Below are positions 1 through 7,168 of a stretch of DNA of 64,000 bases, in pieces. The DNA comes from Hymenobacter artigasi (GTDB lineage: Bacteria; Bacteroidota; Bacteroidia; Cytophagales; Hymenobacteraceae). The notes beneath the pieces were generated by a model. That model made no database searches. It had not been told where the DNA came from and saw only the letters and a program-made list of their open reading frames with translations. The position numbers and the translations under genes were made by a program. The first letter of the stretch is position 1; each line of letters opens with the position of its first letter. Location: the NCBI RefSeq assembly GCF_012275535.1, contig NZ_JAAVTK010000012.1, forward strand, positions 69,350-133,349, written 5' to 3'.

Positions 1-514
1 CGGCCACGCGGCCAGCGGCATCCTGCACCTTGCTATTAGCCAGGTCCAGGTCGGTTTTGGCCACAATTTTCTTCTCCACCAGCTGTTGCACCCGGCCCCG
101 CTCCAGGCGGGCCGCACTCGCCTGCGCCTCCGCGCTGATAAGGGCCGCCTGCGCCTGGCTGAGCCGGTGCTGGTAGGCCGTGGCATTGAGCCGGAACAGC
201 AGCTCGCCCTTTTTCACGGGCCGCCCCTCATCCACATAAATATGCTCCAGAAAGCCCGCCACCTGCGCCCGCACTTCCACGTTGCGCACGGCCTGCACGT
301 CGGCCACGTAGTCGTGAAACAGCTCCTGCTCGGAGGCTTTCATCGTCACGACTGGCAGCACATCCAGCGCTACCGCCGTTGGGTTTTTGCCATCGGCCGA
401 GCAGCTGCTCAGCGTTGCGGCCAGGGCCAGCGTGCCCGCCCAATAGGTATAGTGGCTCCACGTCAATTGCCTGGGCCCGGAATTCGGACACAATTTTACC
501 AGTAAATCAGTCAT
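1..514 (-). CDS. RND efflux periplasmic adaptor subunit (partial, 3' end outside window)
   Basis: N-terminal 171 residues of a membrane fusion protein of the AcrA/MexE type, which links an inner-membrane RND pump to an outer-membrane TolC channel. The frame opens with ATG at 514 and shows an N-terminal hydrophobic stretch ending in a lipobox (Leu-Ser-Ser-Cys, Cys about residue 38), so it is probably a lipoprotein. After it comes the lipoyl/barrel-sandwich half motif (VRAQVAGFLEHIYVDEGRPV, about residues 70-90), then the start of the alpha-helical hairpin (QAQAALISAEAQASAARLER). The start codon overlaps the stop of the upstream small membrane protein as ATGA, indicating translational coupling. 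The pump and channel genes should lie beyond the left edge. Family assignment is firm; the substrate cannot be told. Confidence 0.88.
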   Translation of the reverse strand, partial: MTDLLVKLCPNSGPRQLTWSHYTYWAGTLALAATLSSCSADGKNPTAVALDVLPVVTMKASEQELFHDYVADVQAVRNVEVRAQVAGFLEHIYVDEGRPVKKGELLFRLNATAYQHRLSQAQAALISAEAQASAARLERGRVQQLVEKKIVAKTDLDLANSKVQDAAGRVA

Positions 515-804
515 TTAGGGGAATAAAAAGCGGGGGAGGGAGTCGGCGAGGCAGCGGCGGTGGGGTATGCCCGCAGCATCACCAGCAGGCTGTCCTGCCG
601 CTGCCGTTGGCCCTGGCACTGCGTGAGCAGGCGCTGCGTGTGGTGCAGCTCGGCCGTGGCAGCAGTCAGCTCCTGGCTGTCGTCCTCGGGCAGGGAGTCG
701 TCGTGGGTTTTCAGCAGCAATACGTTGAAGACCAACGACAGCGCCAGTACCCCGCCCAGCAGCAGCGCCATCCAATTAGTCGGTTCAGACTCAGAATCCA
801 TCAT
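511..804 (-). CDS. small membrane protein of an efflux operon, unknown function
   Basis: A 97-residue protein with one clear membrane segment (about residues 12-31, MALLLGGVLALSLVFNVLLL), then an acidic stretch and a Gln/Arg-rich, probably coiled-coil tail. I do not recognise a named family. Its TGA stop shares bases with the ATG of the RND adaptor (ATGA), so it is very likely real and co-translated with the pump. It lies 124 bases after the histidine kinase on the same strand. It could be an assembly or accessory subunit anchored in the inner membrane; that role is inference from position only. Confidence 0.7.
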   Translation of the reverse strand: MMDSESEPTNWMALLLGGVLALSLVFNVLLLKTHDDSLPEDDSQELTAATAELHHTQRLLTQCQGQRQRQDSLLVMLRAYPTAAASPTPSPAFYSPK

Positions 805-873
805 CGTGTTCGGGGCGCTGCCTGGCGCTAGGTGGAGGTGGCAGCAAAGGACCCGACCAGACTTAAGAACGAG

Positions 874-901
874 ATGAGAAGCGAATGAGAAAACATGAGA
901 A
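874..901. promoter_or_regulatory. triple ATGAGAA direct repeat, candidate response-regulator operator
   Basis: ATGAGAA occurs at 874-880, 885-891 and 895-901, that is TTCTCAT on the coding (minus) strand, with 11- and 10-base periodicity. Direct repeats one helical turn apart are the usual form of OmpR/PhoB-family sites. The array sits in the 124-base gap between the kinase gene and the efflux genes, where a promoter for the pump would be expected. Regulation by the adjacent OmpR-type regulator is inferred. Confidence 0.5.
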
Positions 902-928
902 AGCGGCTTGCGCGCTAATCGTCCTCCG

Positions 929-2311
929 CTACAGCGGCAGCACCGGCAGCCATACCGCCGCCACGGTGCCCTGGCCGGGCACCGACGTCAGCTCCAGCCG
1001 GCCGCCGTGGCGCTGAATGATGCGCTGCGTGAGGGGCAGGCCCAGGCCGTAGCCCGGCCGCCCCTGCGCCCCAGCCGACCGGTACAGGGGCTCATAAATG
1101 TGGCTGAGCTCCTCGGGCGAGAGGCCGGGGCCTTCGTCGGCCACGCGCAGGCGCAGGGTGTGCGGGTCGGCGTAGGCTATTTCGGTGCGCACCGGGCCCG
1201 CCGAGTATTTGCCGGCATTGTCGAGCAGGTTGAGCAGGGCGGTGGTCAGCAGCTCGGCATTGCCGGCCAGCATGAACAGGTCGGCTTCGGTTTCTGTGGG
1301 CAGGTTGGCGAAAGTCACCCGCCATTCGCGGCCGGGGTACTCGCCGCGTACCTGTAACAGGGCCTGGGTCAGGCATTCGTCGAGGCGCACGGGCGTGAAG
1401 GCCGGCAGGGCCCCATCTACCTTGGCCAGGTTGAGCAGGCCGTTGGTGAGGGCGCTGAGCCGGCGGGCGGCGTCCAGGCTTTGGGTGATGCTCTGGCGGG
1501 CTTCCGGCAGGGTGGTGTCGTATTCCAGGGCCGTTTCCAGGGTGCCCACCAGGCCGGTGAGGGGCGTGCGCAGCTCGTGCGAGGCATTGGACAGAAAGCT
1601 CTTCTGCGTCTCAAAAGCCTGTTCCAGCCCGGCCAGCATGGTGTTGAAATCCTGGGCCAGTAGGGCCAGCTCGTCGCGGCCGTTGCCTTCGGGCAGCCGG
1701 CGGCCCAGGCTGGTGGCCGAGATGCGCCGCGCCTGCTGGCTGATGCGCGTGACGGGCCGCAGGGCGCTGCCCGCAAAAAACCAGGCCGCGGCAATAGTGA
1801 GCAGCAGCGCGCCCATGTTGGCCAGCAGCAGCAGCCGGCCCAGGCGCTCCTGCTGCGCCCGCCCCACCCGGTCCTCCGCCGATACGAAGATGCGGTAGTG
1901 CCCCGCACCGGCCGGCGCCGGGTAAGCCAGTCCGATGGTTTCCAGCCAGCCCCGAGCCCGGTAGCTCATCTGCCGGCCGGCACCCAATCCCGCCAGCCGG
2001 GCCCGGTTGGCGGCCTGGTCGATGTGGTCGTCACTGCTGTAAAACAGCCTATTATCCGGGCCGTAGATGCTGATTTCTTCGCGGGGCAGCGTGAGCAGGT
2101 CACCCCGACGCGAGCGGTGCGTCAGGTCGGTTTCCAGCGTGGGCAGGCGCAGCAGCAGGCGGCCCGCCAGCGTGGCACTATTCGCCAGGCGATGCTCAAA
2201 GCGCTGCGCCCGCATCGCCGCATTGAAATAGTACACAAAAGCCGAGAAGCTCAACTGAATGCCCAGCACCAGCAGGGTAAAGCGCAGCATCAGCTTATTG
2301 CGAATCAGCAT
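929..2311 (-). CDS. sensor histidine kinase (HAMP, HisKA, HATPase)
   Basis: A 460-residue membrane kinase of the kind that pairs with OmpR-family regulators. First membrane segment at about residues 10-30, a periplasmic domain of about 130 residues, second membrane segment near 163-185, HAMP region to about 235, then the phospho-acceptor motif SHELRTPL with His near residue 245. The ATP-binding domain shows the N box (LLNLLDNAGKYS), the G1 box (DEGPGL) and GYGLGLPL near the C terminus. It follows the response regulator gene on the same strand across a 169-base G/C-striped repeat spacer and precedes efflux genes, so it probably senses an envelope stress or toxic compound handled by that pump. 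The ligand is not visible in the sequence. Confidence 0.93.
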   Translation of the reverse strand: MLIRNKLMLRFTLLVLGIQLSFSAFVYYFNAAMRAQRFEHRLANSATLAGRLLLRLPTLETDLTHRSRRGDLLTLPREEISIYGPDNRLFYSSDDHIDQAANRARLAGLGAGRQMSYRARGWLETIGLAYPAPAGAGHYRIFVSAEDRVGRAQQERLGRLLLLANMGALLLTIAAAWFFAGSALRPVTRISQQARRISATSLGRRLPEGNGRDELALLAQDFNTMLAGLEQAFETQKSFLSNASHELRTPLTGLVGTLETALEYDTTLPEARQSITQSLDAARRLSALTNGLLNLAKVDGALPAFTPVRLDECLTQALLQVRGEYPGREWRVTFANLPTETEADLFMLAGNAELLTTALLNLLDNAGKYSAGPVRTEIAYADPHTLRLRVADEGPGLSPEELSHIYEPLYRSAGAQGRPGYGLGLPLTQRIIQRHGGRLELTSVPGQGTVAAVWLPVLPL

Positions 2312-2480
2312 GGTGTTTTTAGGGTAGGAGGGTGTGGGGGTATGGGGGTAGGAGGGTAGGAGGGTGTGGGGGTAGGAGAGTGTGGGGGTAGGAGGGTAGG
2401 AGTAGCTGGAATTGACTTCAAAACTCCTATCCGCTTACCCCCACACCCTCCTACCCCCACACCCTCATACCCTGAAAACG
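2312..2480. repeat. low-complexity GGGTGTGGGGGTAGGA repeats with complementary C-rich block
   Basis: The spacer between regulator and kinase genes has a plus-strand block of degenerate GTAGGAGGGTGTGGGG units (about 2321-2405) and, after about 20 unrelated bases, a complementary block of CCCCCACACCCTCCTA units (about 2425-2475). The two blocks can pair into a long hairpin in the mRNA, ending about 10 bases before the kinase start codon. Runs of three to five G on one strand also make four-stranded structures possible. Confidence 0.75.
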
Positions 2481-3155
2481 CTACTCCGCCCGCATCACAT
2501 ACCCCATACCCACCACGGTATGAATGAGCTTGGACGAGAAATTCCGGTCGATTTTCTTACGCAGGTAGCCGATATACACATCAATGATATTGGTAGTCGT
2601 GTCGAAATCGACTTCCCATACCCGCTCAGCAATGTCCACGCGCGACACGATGCGGCCCTGATTCAGCAGCAGGTGCTCCAGCAGCGAGTATTCGCGGGTG
2701 GTGAGGTCGATGCGCTGCCCGGCCCGCGTCACAATCTTGGAATCGAGGTTCAGCACCAGGTCGGCCAGGTGCAGCCGCTGCGGCGTGCTGGTTTCGGCGT
2801 AGCGCTTGGTGAGGGCCCGCACCCGCAGCAGCAGCTCCCGAAAGGCGAAGGGCTTCACCAGGTAGTCATCGGCCCCGGCCGCGAAGCCGGCTTCCTTGTC
2901 GGCCAGGCTGTCGAGGGCCGTGAGCAGTAGGATGGGCACCCGCAGCTGCCCGCCGCGCATGAGCTGGCACAGCTCCACCCCGTTGAGGTAGGGCAGGTTC
3001 ACGTCCAGAATCACCATCTCGTAGGGCTGCTGCTGGTAGAGCGACCAGCCCGAACGGCCGTCGAAGGCCACCGTCAGCTCGTAGCCCTCGTGCTCAAACC
3101 CTTTCTTGACAAACGATGCCACCTGCGGGTCGTCTTCGACTAATAAAATTTTCAT
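2481..3155 (-). CDS. OmpR/PhoB-family response regulator
   Basis: A 224-residue two-domain regulator. The receiver domain has the acidic pair (E7, D8), phospho-acceptor D51 (VILDVNLP), T79 and K101 (DDYLVKPF). The C-terminal winged-helix domain carries the usual TTREYSLLEHLLLNQGRIVSR and DVYIGYLRKKID signatures and ends with the G-MGYV turn. I chose ATG 3155 because MKILLVED is the canonical start of the receiver fold; an in-frame upstream ATG at 3215 would add 20 residues of no known fold. First gene of the apparent operon with the kinase and RND efflux genes. Confidence 0.94.
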   Translation of the reverse strand: MKILLVEDDPQVASFVKKGFEHEGYELTVAFDGRSGWSLYQQQPYEMVILDVNLPYLNGVELCQLMRGGQLRVPILLLTALDSLADKEAGFAAGADDYLVKPFAFRELLLRVRALTKRYAETSTPQRLHLADLVLNLDSKIVTRAGQRIDLTTREYSLLEHLLLNQGRIVSRVDIAERVWEVDFDTTTNIIDVYIGYLRKKIDRNFSSKLIHTVVGMGYVMRAE

Positions 3156-3236
3156 ACTTCCAGTTAGTAGCAACCAGCGGGCCCTTCCAGGGGCCGCCAG
3201 GCTTTGTAGCCGCATCGCCCGGGCCAGGCCATTGAC

Positions 3237-3602
3237 TCAGCGTTTTTCCAGTAAGTATATCGTTTCTGTGGTTGCCCCCACACCCACGGTGCTTTGGGCC
3301 ACGCTCACCAGCCGCCACTGCTGGTTGTACAGGCTATTCAATTTTACGAGCTCCGCCTGATGCAGCTCCACGGCTGCCGAAGTGCTATTGCGCTCATTGC
3401 CAATCTTGATGGCGGGCAGGGCCTGCACTTCCTTCCGGCCATCGGGCCATAAGGTCGTCAGCTCCAGCGTTCCGGATAAAGGGCCGGGCCGCCCACTACC
3501 TATCAGCATGAGGTAGCCTTTCGAGGCATCCGGACTGGGATAAAAGGCCCAGGAGCCGAGGGAAGTCAGCGCAAGACCAAGGAGGACCAACTTTTTTTTC
3601 AT
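3237..3602 (-). CDS. small secreted protein, unknown function
   Basis: A 121-residue protein starting MKKKLVLLGLALTSLGSWAF, a typical Sec signal peptide with cleavage expected near residue 18. The mature part is about 100 residues, mixed charge, with no Cys and no recognised motif. An earlier in-frame ATG at 3638 would put 12 residues in front of the signal peptide, so ATG 3602 is preferred. It lies 81 bases upstream of the response-regulator start on the same strand and could share its promoter region. No family recognised. Confidence 0.6.
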   Translation of the reverse strand: MKKKLVLLGLALTSLGSWAFYPSPDASKGYLMLIGSGRPGPLSGTLELTTLWPDGRKEVQALPAIKIGNERNSTSAAVELHQAELVKLNSLYNQQWRLVSVAQSTVGVGATTETIYLLEKR

Positions 3603-4011
3603 GGCGATGATGAATTTTGGATGAAGTTGAAACGACAAAATTAGAGTCTGTTCAGGAAGTAGCTCCTTCGGTTTATCCCGCTATCACCTGACACTCCGCA
3701 TTTGCCAGGCAATGGACAGCCCTATCAGGTTCACGACGCAGCCTCGATAACCCAGGTGGCCGATTACCCAACATGCCGCACTCTACCCGGTATGCCTGAC
3801 AAGACGCATGGAAGCAATTCGGAAAGCGGGGCTGAATGGACGATGCGCATCGATTTCGCCCACGCCTGAACCAGAACCTGAAAAGCCCCTAATCGCGCTG
3901 ATAACCGTCTTTACCAGTAGTTACGGGCGCACGCTGCCGGGCACAACCACCGCCCACACCACCAAAATGCGGCCAGGCACCCGCCCAATTTTTCATTCAA
4001 TCAGAACCGCG
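3603..4011. other. intergenic, no supported gene
   Basis: About 400 bases between the small secreted protein and the plasmid initiator stop. Neither strand holds a convincing frame; short frames lack family signatures and are interrupted. No clear repeat or hairpin seen. Confidence 0.5.
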
Positions 4012-5253
4012 TTAGTGCCGCAAAATCAGCACCTGCTGTCCTTCCCTGACGTCAAGAACGAAACCCTGACTGAGGTATATGCGCTCAATGTGTTGTTCAA
4101 AAGTCGGGGCGCGGTCCGCCTGCTTGGCAAAGGGCCCGGGCGTTTCATACATTTCCCGTACTTCCTCCAACTGATATATTGTTTCGGCCGGAGCCACAGC
4201 AACCGGTTTGACAACAGATTTGCGAACGGGCTTCACGGCAGGAGCTGGTAGCACCTCCTGGCTACGACGGAATTCTTCCAGCAGTAGTTTGCCCGTAATG
4301 CACTTATAAGCATAATCAGCAGGCTTACGAATCTTGGCTTTACGTGGGCGCTGAAGCACTTCTACCACATAATCCAGGTAGTCAACCGGGTACTGGCCCT
4401 CCACCAGATGCCGGCGAATGACCTCGCAGCCAGCTTCTGCAACCCCCATTGCCAGCAAGCTCATCGCCCAGGGCTCCATTGCAGTGGCAGGCTTGGCGAC
4501 TGCAAACGGCAATTTGGTAGCAGATGGCTCCAATACCAACGGTCCCGCATTGAAGGTAAAGCGGATTTGCTTGACTGCTTTGCCTACTCGCAGCAGTTCC
4601 ATCTCGAACCGCAAGTCCGTGTCAGCCAACTCTTCCTGCGCTTTGTCCAGAACCTTTGCTTTAAAGTTGTTGAACCGGTCCGTGTACTCTTCAGGCCGGA
4701 TTCCCAGTCGAAAGCGCAGGTCTTCTACCGTGAACGTGCGCGCACCAAACGTGCGGTACTCCGAAAGCAACCAGTAAATCTTAAACGAATGACTGCTATT
4801 GAGGCTCTTAAGCTCGGCCGTCAGGCTTTTTGTGAAGTTTCCACGTTGCGTGAGTTGCAGCAGGTAAGGGACAAAATCAGGGTTGACTTTGACAAAAAGC
4901 CCCCCACGCTGCCGCATGTAGCGCGCTTTGGTAATAAAGGAGATGTATTCGTAGTCTGGTTTGCTGACGCGCTCACCCTTCGGGCCCAGTAGCTCTACGT
5001 ATAACGTGCGGTTCAGCAAGCGCTTAGCTAAGCTCTTAATCTGCGAGTAAGCACTTCCCCCCGTTTCATCGCCAACTAGCTCGGGAGCAGGGATGAAGTA
5101 TTCCTTGAACTCCTCGTCGTCCGGATGAATACGGGACAAAATCGCGGTAAAAGCCCGCCATTCGAGTGTATTTAACACGAACGAGCTATTAATCAGCGCA
5201 TTATGCTGACGCACTTCCGGGCGCGGAGGAATGACGGTTAGCTGGTTATCCAC
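4012..5253 (-). CDS. RepB-family (Rep_3) plasmid replication initiator
   Basis: About 413 residues. The N-terminal segment (VRQHNALINSSFVLNTLEWRAFTAILSRI) is the hallmark start of Rep_3/RepB initiators; the first winged helix follows (SLAKRLLNRTLYVEL, YISFITKARY, GGLFVKVNPDFVPYLLQL), then the second (TAELKSLNSSHSFKIYWLLSEYR, FTVEDLRFRLGI, YTDRFNNFKAKVLDKAQEEL). Such proteins bind iterons and open the origin. There is no ATG before the conserved core; candidates are GTG 5253 (nine residues before the core) or TTG 5316, which lies inside an iteron. I prefer GTG 5253. The C-terminal third (after about residue 250) is less conserved and carries an iteron-identical DNA stretch. No parA/parB is visible nearby. 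Confidence 0.9.
   Translation of the reverse strand: MDNQLTVIPPRPEVRQHNALINSSFVLNTLEWRAFTAILSRIHPDDEEFKEYFIPAPELVGDETGGSAYSQIKSLAKRLLNRTLYVELLGPKGERVSKPDYEYISFITKARYMRQRGGLFVKVNPDFVPYLLQLTQRGNFTKSLTAELKSLNSSHSFKIYWLLSEYRTFGARTFTVEDLRFRLGIRPEEYTDRFNNFKAKVLDKAQEELADTDLRFEMELLRVGKAVKQIRFTFNAGPLVLEPSATKLPFAVAKPATAMEPWAMSLLAMGVAEAGCEVIRRHLVEGQYPVDYLDYVVEVLQRPRKAKIRKPADYAYKCITGKLLLEEFRRSQEVLPAPAVKPVRKSVVKPVAVAPAETIYQLEEVREMYETPGPFAKQADRAPTFEQHIERIYLSQGFVLDVREGQQVLILRH
4507..4525. repeat. iteron copy inside the initiator coding sequence
   Basis: CGGCAATTTGGTAGCAGAT, identical over all 19 bases to the origin iterons, lies about 730 bases inside the rep gene, where it encodes part of the PSATKLPF segment. 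An exact 19-base match by chance is very unlikely. It could be a binding site for control or handcuffing, or a remnant of duplication. Confidence 0.8.
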
Positions 5254-5254
5254 G
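5246..5254 (+). promoter_or_regulatory. DnaA-box-like TTATCCACG at the rep start codon
   Basis: TTATCCACG matches the classical DnaA box TTATCCACA at eight of nine positions. On the minus strand it reads CGTGGATAA and contains the proposed GTG start of the initiator. It sits beside the iterons, as expected for an iteron-type origin. Confidence 0.45.
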
Positions 5255-5257
5255 AAA

Positions 5258-5492
5258 CGGCAATTTGGTAGCAGATGAGGCTTCAAGTTACGCACTCCCC
5301 CAATATCAGTCGGCAATTTGGTAGCAGATAGCCGCAGTTAGGTAACCGGGAAACGGCAATCTGGTAGCAGATAACGGCAATCTGGTAGCAGATGCCACCT
5401 ACCCAAAACGGCAATTTGGTAGTCGGGAAACGGCAATTTGGTAGTCGGGAAACGGCAATTTGGTAGCAGATAACGGCAATTTGGTAGCAGAT
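5258..5492. repeat. iteron array of a plasmid origin (eight copies)
   Basis: Directly repeated 19-mers of CGGCAATTTGGTAGCAGAT: 5258-5276, 5311-5329, 5354-5372 and 5375-5393 (both with C for the third T), 5409-5427 and 5431-5449 (both ending AGTCGGG), 5453-5471 and 5474-5492. Spacings inside the clusters are 21-22 bases, two helical turns. All copies point the same way. Together with the adjacent Rep_3 gene this is a textbook iteron-controlled replication origin. Confidence 0.93.
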
Positions 5493-5600
5493 GAGGGGTA
5501 TAAAATATTATGATTCAATTAGTTATGGAGCCTGTAAGACTTATAAGACTTATAAGTAAATAAAGACTAGCTAGGTGTTTTTTTGATTTGTTAAAATCTG
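5493..5600. other. AT-rich stretch beside the iterons, candidate origin unwinding region
   Basis: Immediately after the last iteron the sequence becomes strongly AT-rich (TATAAAATATTATGATTC, repeated ACTTATAAG, a run of seven T) in an otherwise GC-rich window. In iteron plasmids this is where the helix opens. The assignment rests on composition and position. Confidence 0.5.
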
Positions 5601-5919
5601 CGGTGAACAGCTCAATGAAAGCCAACGACGAGTTTGGCTCCGCACACCCGGGGGGCGGGCCGCCAACCGCTGATGAAGGCAGGCAGTGAGGCAGGGTGAG
5701 GCATAGCGCAAGGGTCAAGCGGAAATGCCAGTTGGAGCCACTGCGCCGGGTTTTTGCAAGTTCAGGGTATGCCGATAACAGCCGGTTTAGCGGCCCGTCT
5801 GCGCTAACGGCCTTATACTACGTAAAGCTGTAGCCTGCTTATAACTTTCTGATTACAAACAATAAGTAGCTCGATACTTATAGCCCTTGTTGACTCATTG
5901 CAAAAGAAGGCCATGATTT
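5601..5919. other. intergenic, no supported gene
   Basis: Mixed-composition region between the origin and the xylose isomerase remnant. No frame with a recognisable product and no strong hairpin was seen. Confidence 0.45.
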
Positions 5920-6005
5920 GCGACTACATCGCCGTGTGAGTGCTTCCGACCAGCCGTTGCCAGCGCAACGGCTGGTCGGAAGCACTCACACGGCGATGTA
6001 GTCGC
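5920..6005. repeat. perfect 40-bp-arm palindrome spanning the xylA stop codon
   Basis: Left arm 5920-5959 and right arm 5966-6005 are exact inverted copies around a six-base loop (CCAGCG). The right arm contains the last codons and TGA stop of the xylose isomerase remnant. The inner part (GTGCTTCCGACCAGCCGTTG) could be an original terminator stem; the outer part duplicates coding sequence in inverse, as after a template-switch event. Confidence 0.85.
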
Positions 6006-6195
6006 GCAGCTGCTCCAGCGTGAGCTAGCCCTGCTAGAAGGCCTAGCCCGGCCCCACTGTCGAAGGCAGCGTAGCGCTGCTGCCGAATCTGCTGGTAATC
6101 GGACTTTGGGCGCAGGTTGTCGGCCGCGATGAGGAAGCGGGCAAACAGGTCTATGCCGCCGACGTGGGCGTGGAACAGGTCCTGTAATGGCTCAC
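5986..6195 (-). pseudogene. xylA: 3' remnant of a xylose isomerase gene
   Basis: On minus, the translated stretch DLFHAHVGGIDLFARFLIAA, then KSDYQQIRQQRYAAFDSG, matches the C-terminal region of xylose isomerase (family pattern DLFxAHIGGMDxFARGL...RYxSFDSGxG). After AAFDSGAGLG the frame shifts; in the next frame the tail continues as LTLEQLRDYIAV followed by TGA at 5988-5986, which fits the normal end of the enzyme. Nothing upstream of about 6195 resembles the remaining 300-odd residues. This is a truncated, frameshifted relic. Identification is from remembered family motifs. Confidence 0.75.
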
Positions 6196-6603
6196 TAAAG
6201 TACTCAATGAGCCAAGTGGCCAAGACTGGCTTTTGAGCAAGGGGCCTCCCAGAAAACAGAAAAATAACACGTTAACGAACGGATGGTGCGCCGCCGGATG
6301 TAGCGCGCGACCCTGGAGATGCGCGGGCACCGGGCAACCTCGTTCACCCCGCGCTGGCCCGCGCTCGGGGTCTGCTCGGCGGCAGCAGACATGAAGGTGG
6401 CCAGAAAGCGAAATCAGCACCGCAAATTTCGACGTGCAAGGTGTAGGACAAATGAATAAATAAATCATTATATTACTCATAAGACATTCATTTCATGGGC
6501 ATTAATCTTGTATCCTCATACGGTTGGCATTGCCAGCCGGTGCCCATCGCCTTCGGGTGAAAGTGGCCTTCCGGGAGCAGTATTTTAAGTAATAGATACT
6601 TCG

Positions 6604-7041
6604 ATGTCCGGCATGCTTTTTTGCGGAATTTCCTTATTGTGCCTCGTGCCTCCGAACCTGAGAATGGCACGTGCTCAGACTCCCGTGCGGACTAATTCGT
6701 GGCGCTCCAGCCCACCAGCAGGCACGCCCCAGCCCACTAACTATACCTGCTGGGGTCTGGGCGAGGGCACCTGCCTCCCTCATTCCTGCGGCCCCGCCCA
6801 AACCGTTTTCAATGAAACCGAAGCCACCTCAGGCTACGCCCCCGCCGACGATACGGAGTGGAACCTGCGATACACGCCCCTTTTCGGGGCCGGTAGCCGC
6901 CAGCGGCGCGCCGCCATCACCCAAAGCTGGGAAGGTAGCAGTGCCGCCCGGGTAGGCGCGGCCCGCGAGCTGCCGGCCAGCCTGGCCACGAATGGCCTGG
7001 CTCGTCCACTGCGCCGTTCGTGGCCGCGCGCCTGGACGTGA
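6604..7041 (+). CDS. possible small secreted protein or gene relic
   Basis: A 145-residue frame with a hydrophobic start (MSGMLFCGISLLCLVPP) and a Cys-rich middle (YTCWGLGEGTCLPHSCGP). I recognise no family, and the C-terminal half is Arg/Ala-rich like an unused frame. It lies in a decayed zone between the xylA remnant and the metal-efflux regulator. It may be a small exported protein, or noncoding. Confidence 0.22.
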   Translation: MSGMLFCGISLLCLVPPNLRMARAQTPVRTNSWRSSPPAGTPQPTNYTCWGLGEGTCLPHSCGPAQTVFNETEATSGYAPADDTEWNLRYTPLFGAGSRQRRAAITQSWEGSSAARVGAARELPASLATNGLARPLRRSWPRAWT

Positions 7042-7168
7042 CTAGGCGGGTCATCTGCATTCCGATGGTATTGATTTTCCTCAAAGGCACACTGCTGTAG
7101 CCGGCAGGTAACCGGGTGCCGTTCGGCGGCCACCCTTACCTGCTCCATTTATTTCCCAATCAACCTTT

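Noticed and set aside
3808..4251. 147-residue plus-strand frame overlapping the rep 3' end
   Set aside because: Overlaps the initiator on the other strand and has no recognisable feature.
5258..5492. Repeat array considered as a CRISPR
   Set aside because: Repeats are 19 bases with spacers of only 2-3 bases in the clusters and sit beside a Rep_3 gene; this is an iteron array.
5515..5718. 67-residue minus frame beside the origin
   Set aside because: Lies across the AT-rich origin stretch; composition and lack of homology features argue against a gene.
6204..6480. Possible coding remnant upstream of the xylA relic
   Set aside because: Both available minus frames lack any recognisable protein pattern; could be decayed but cannot be identified.
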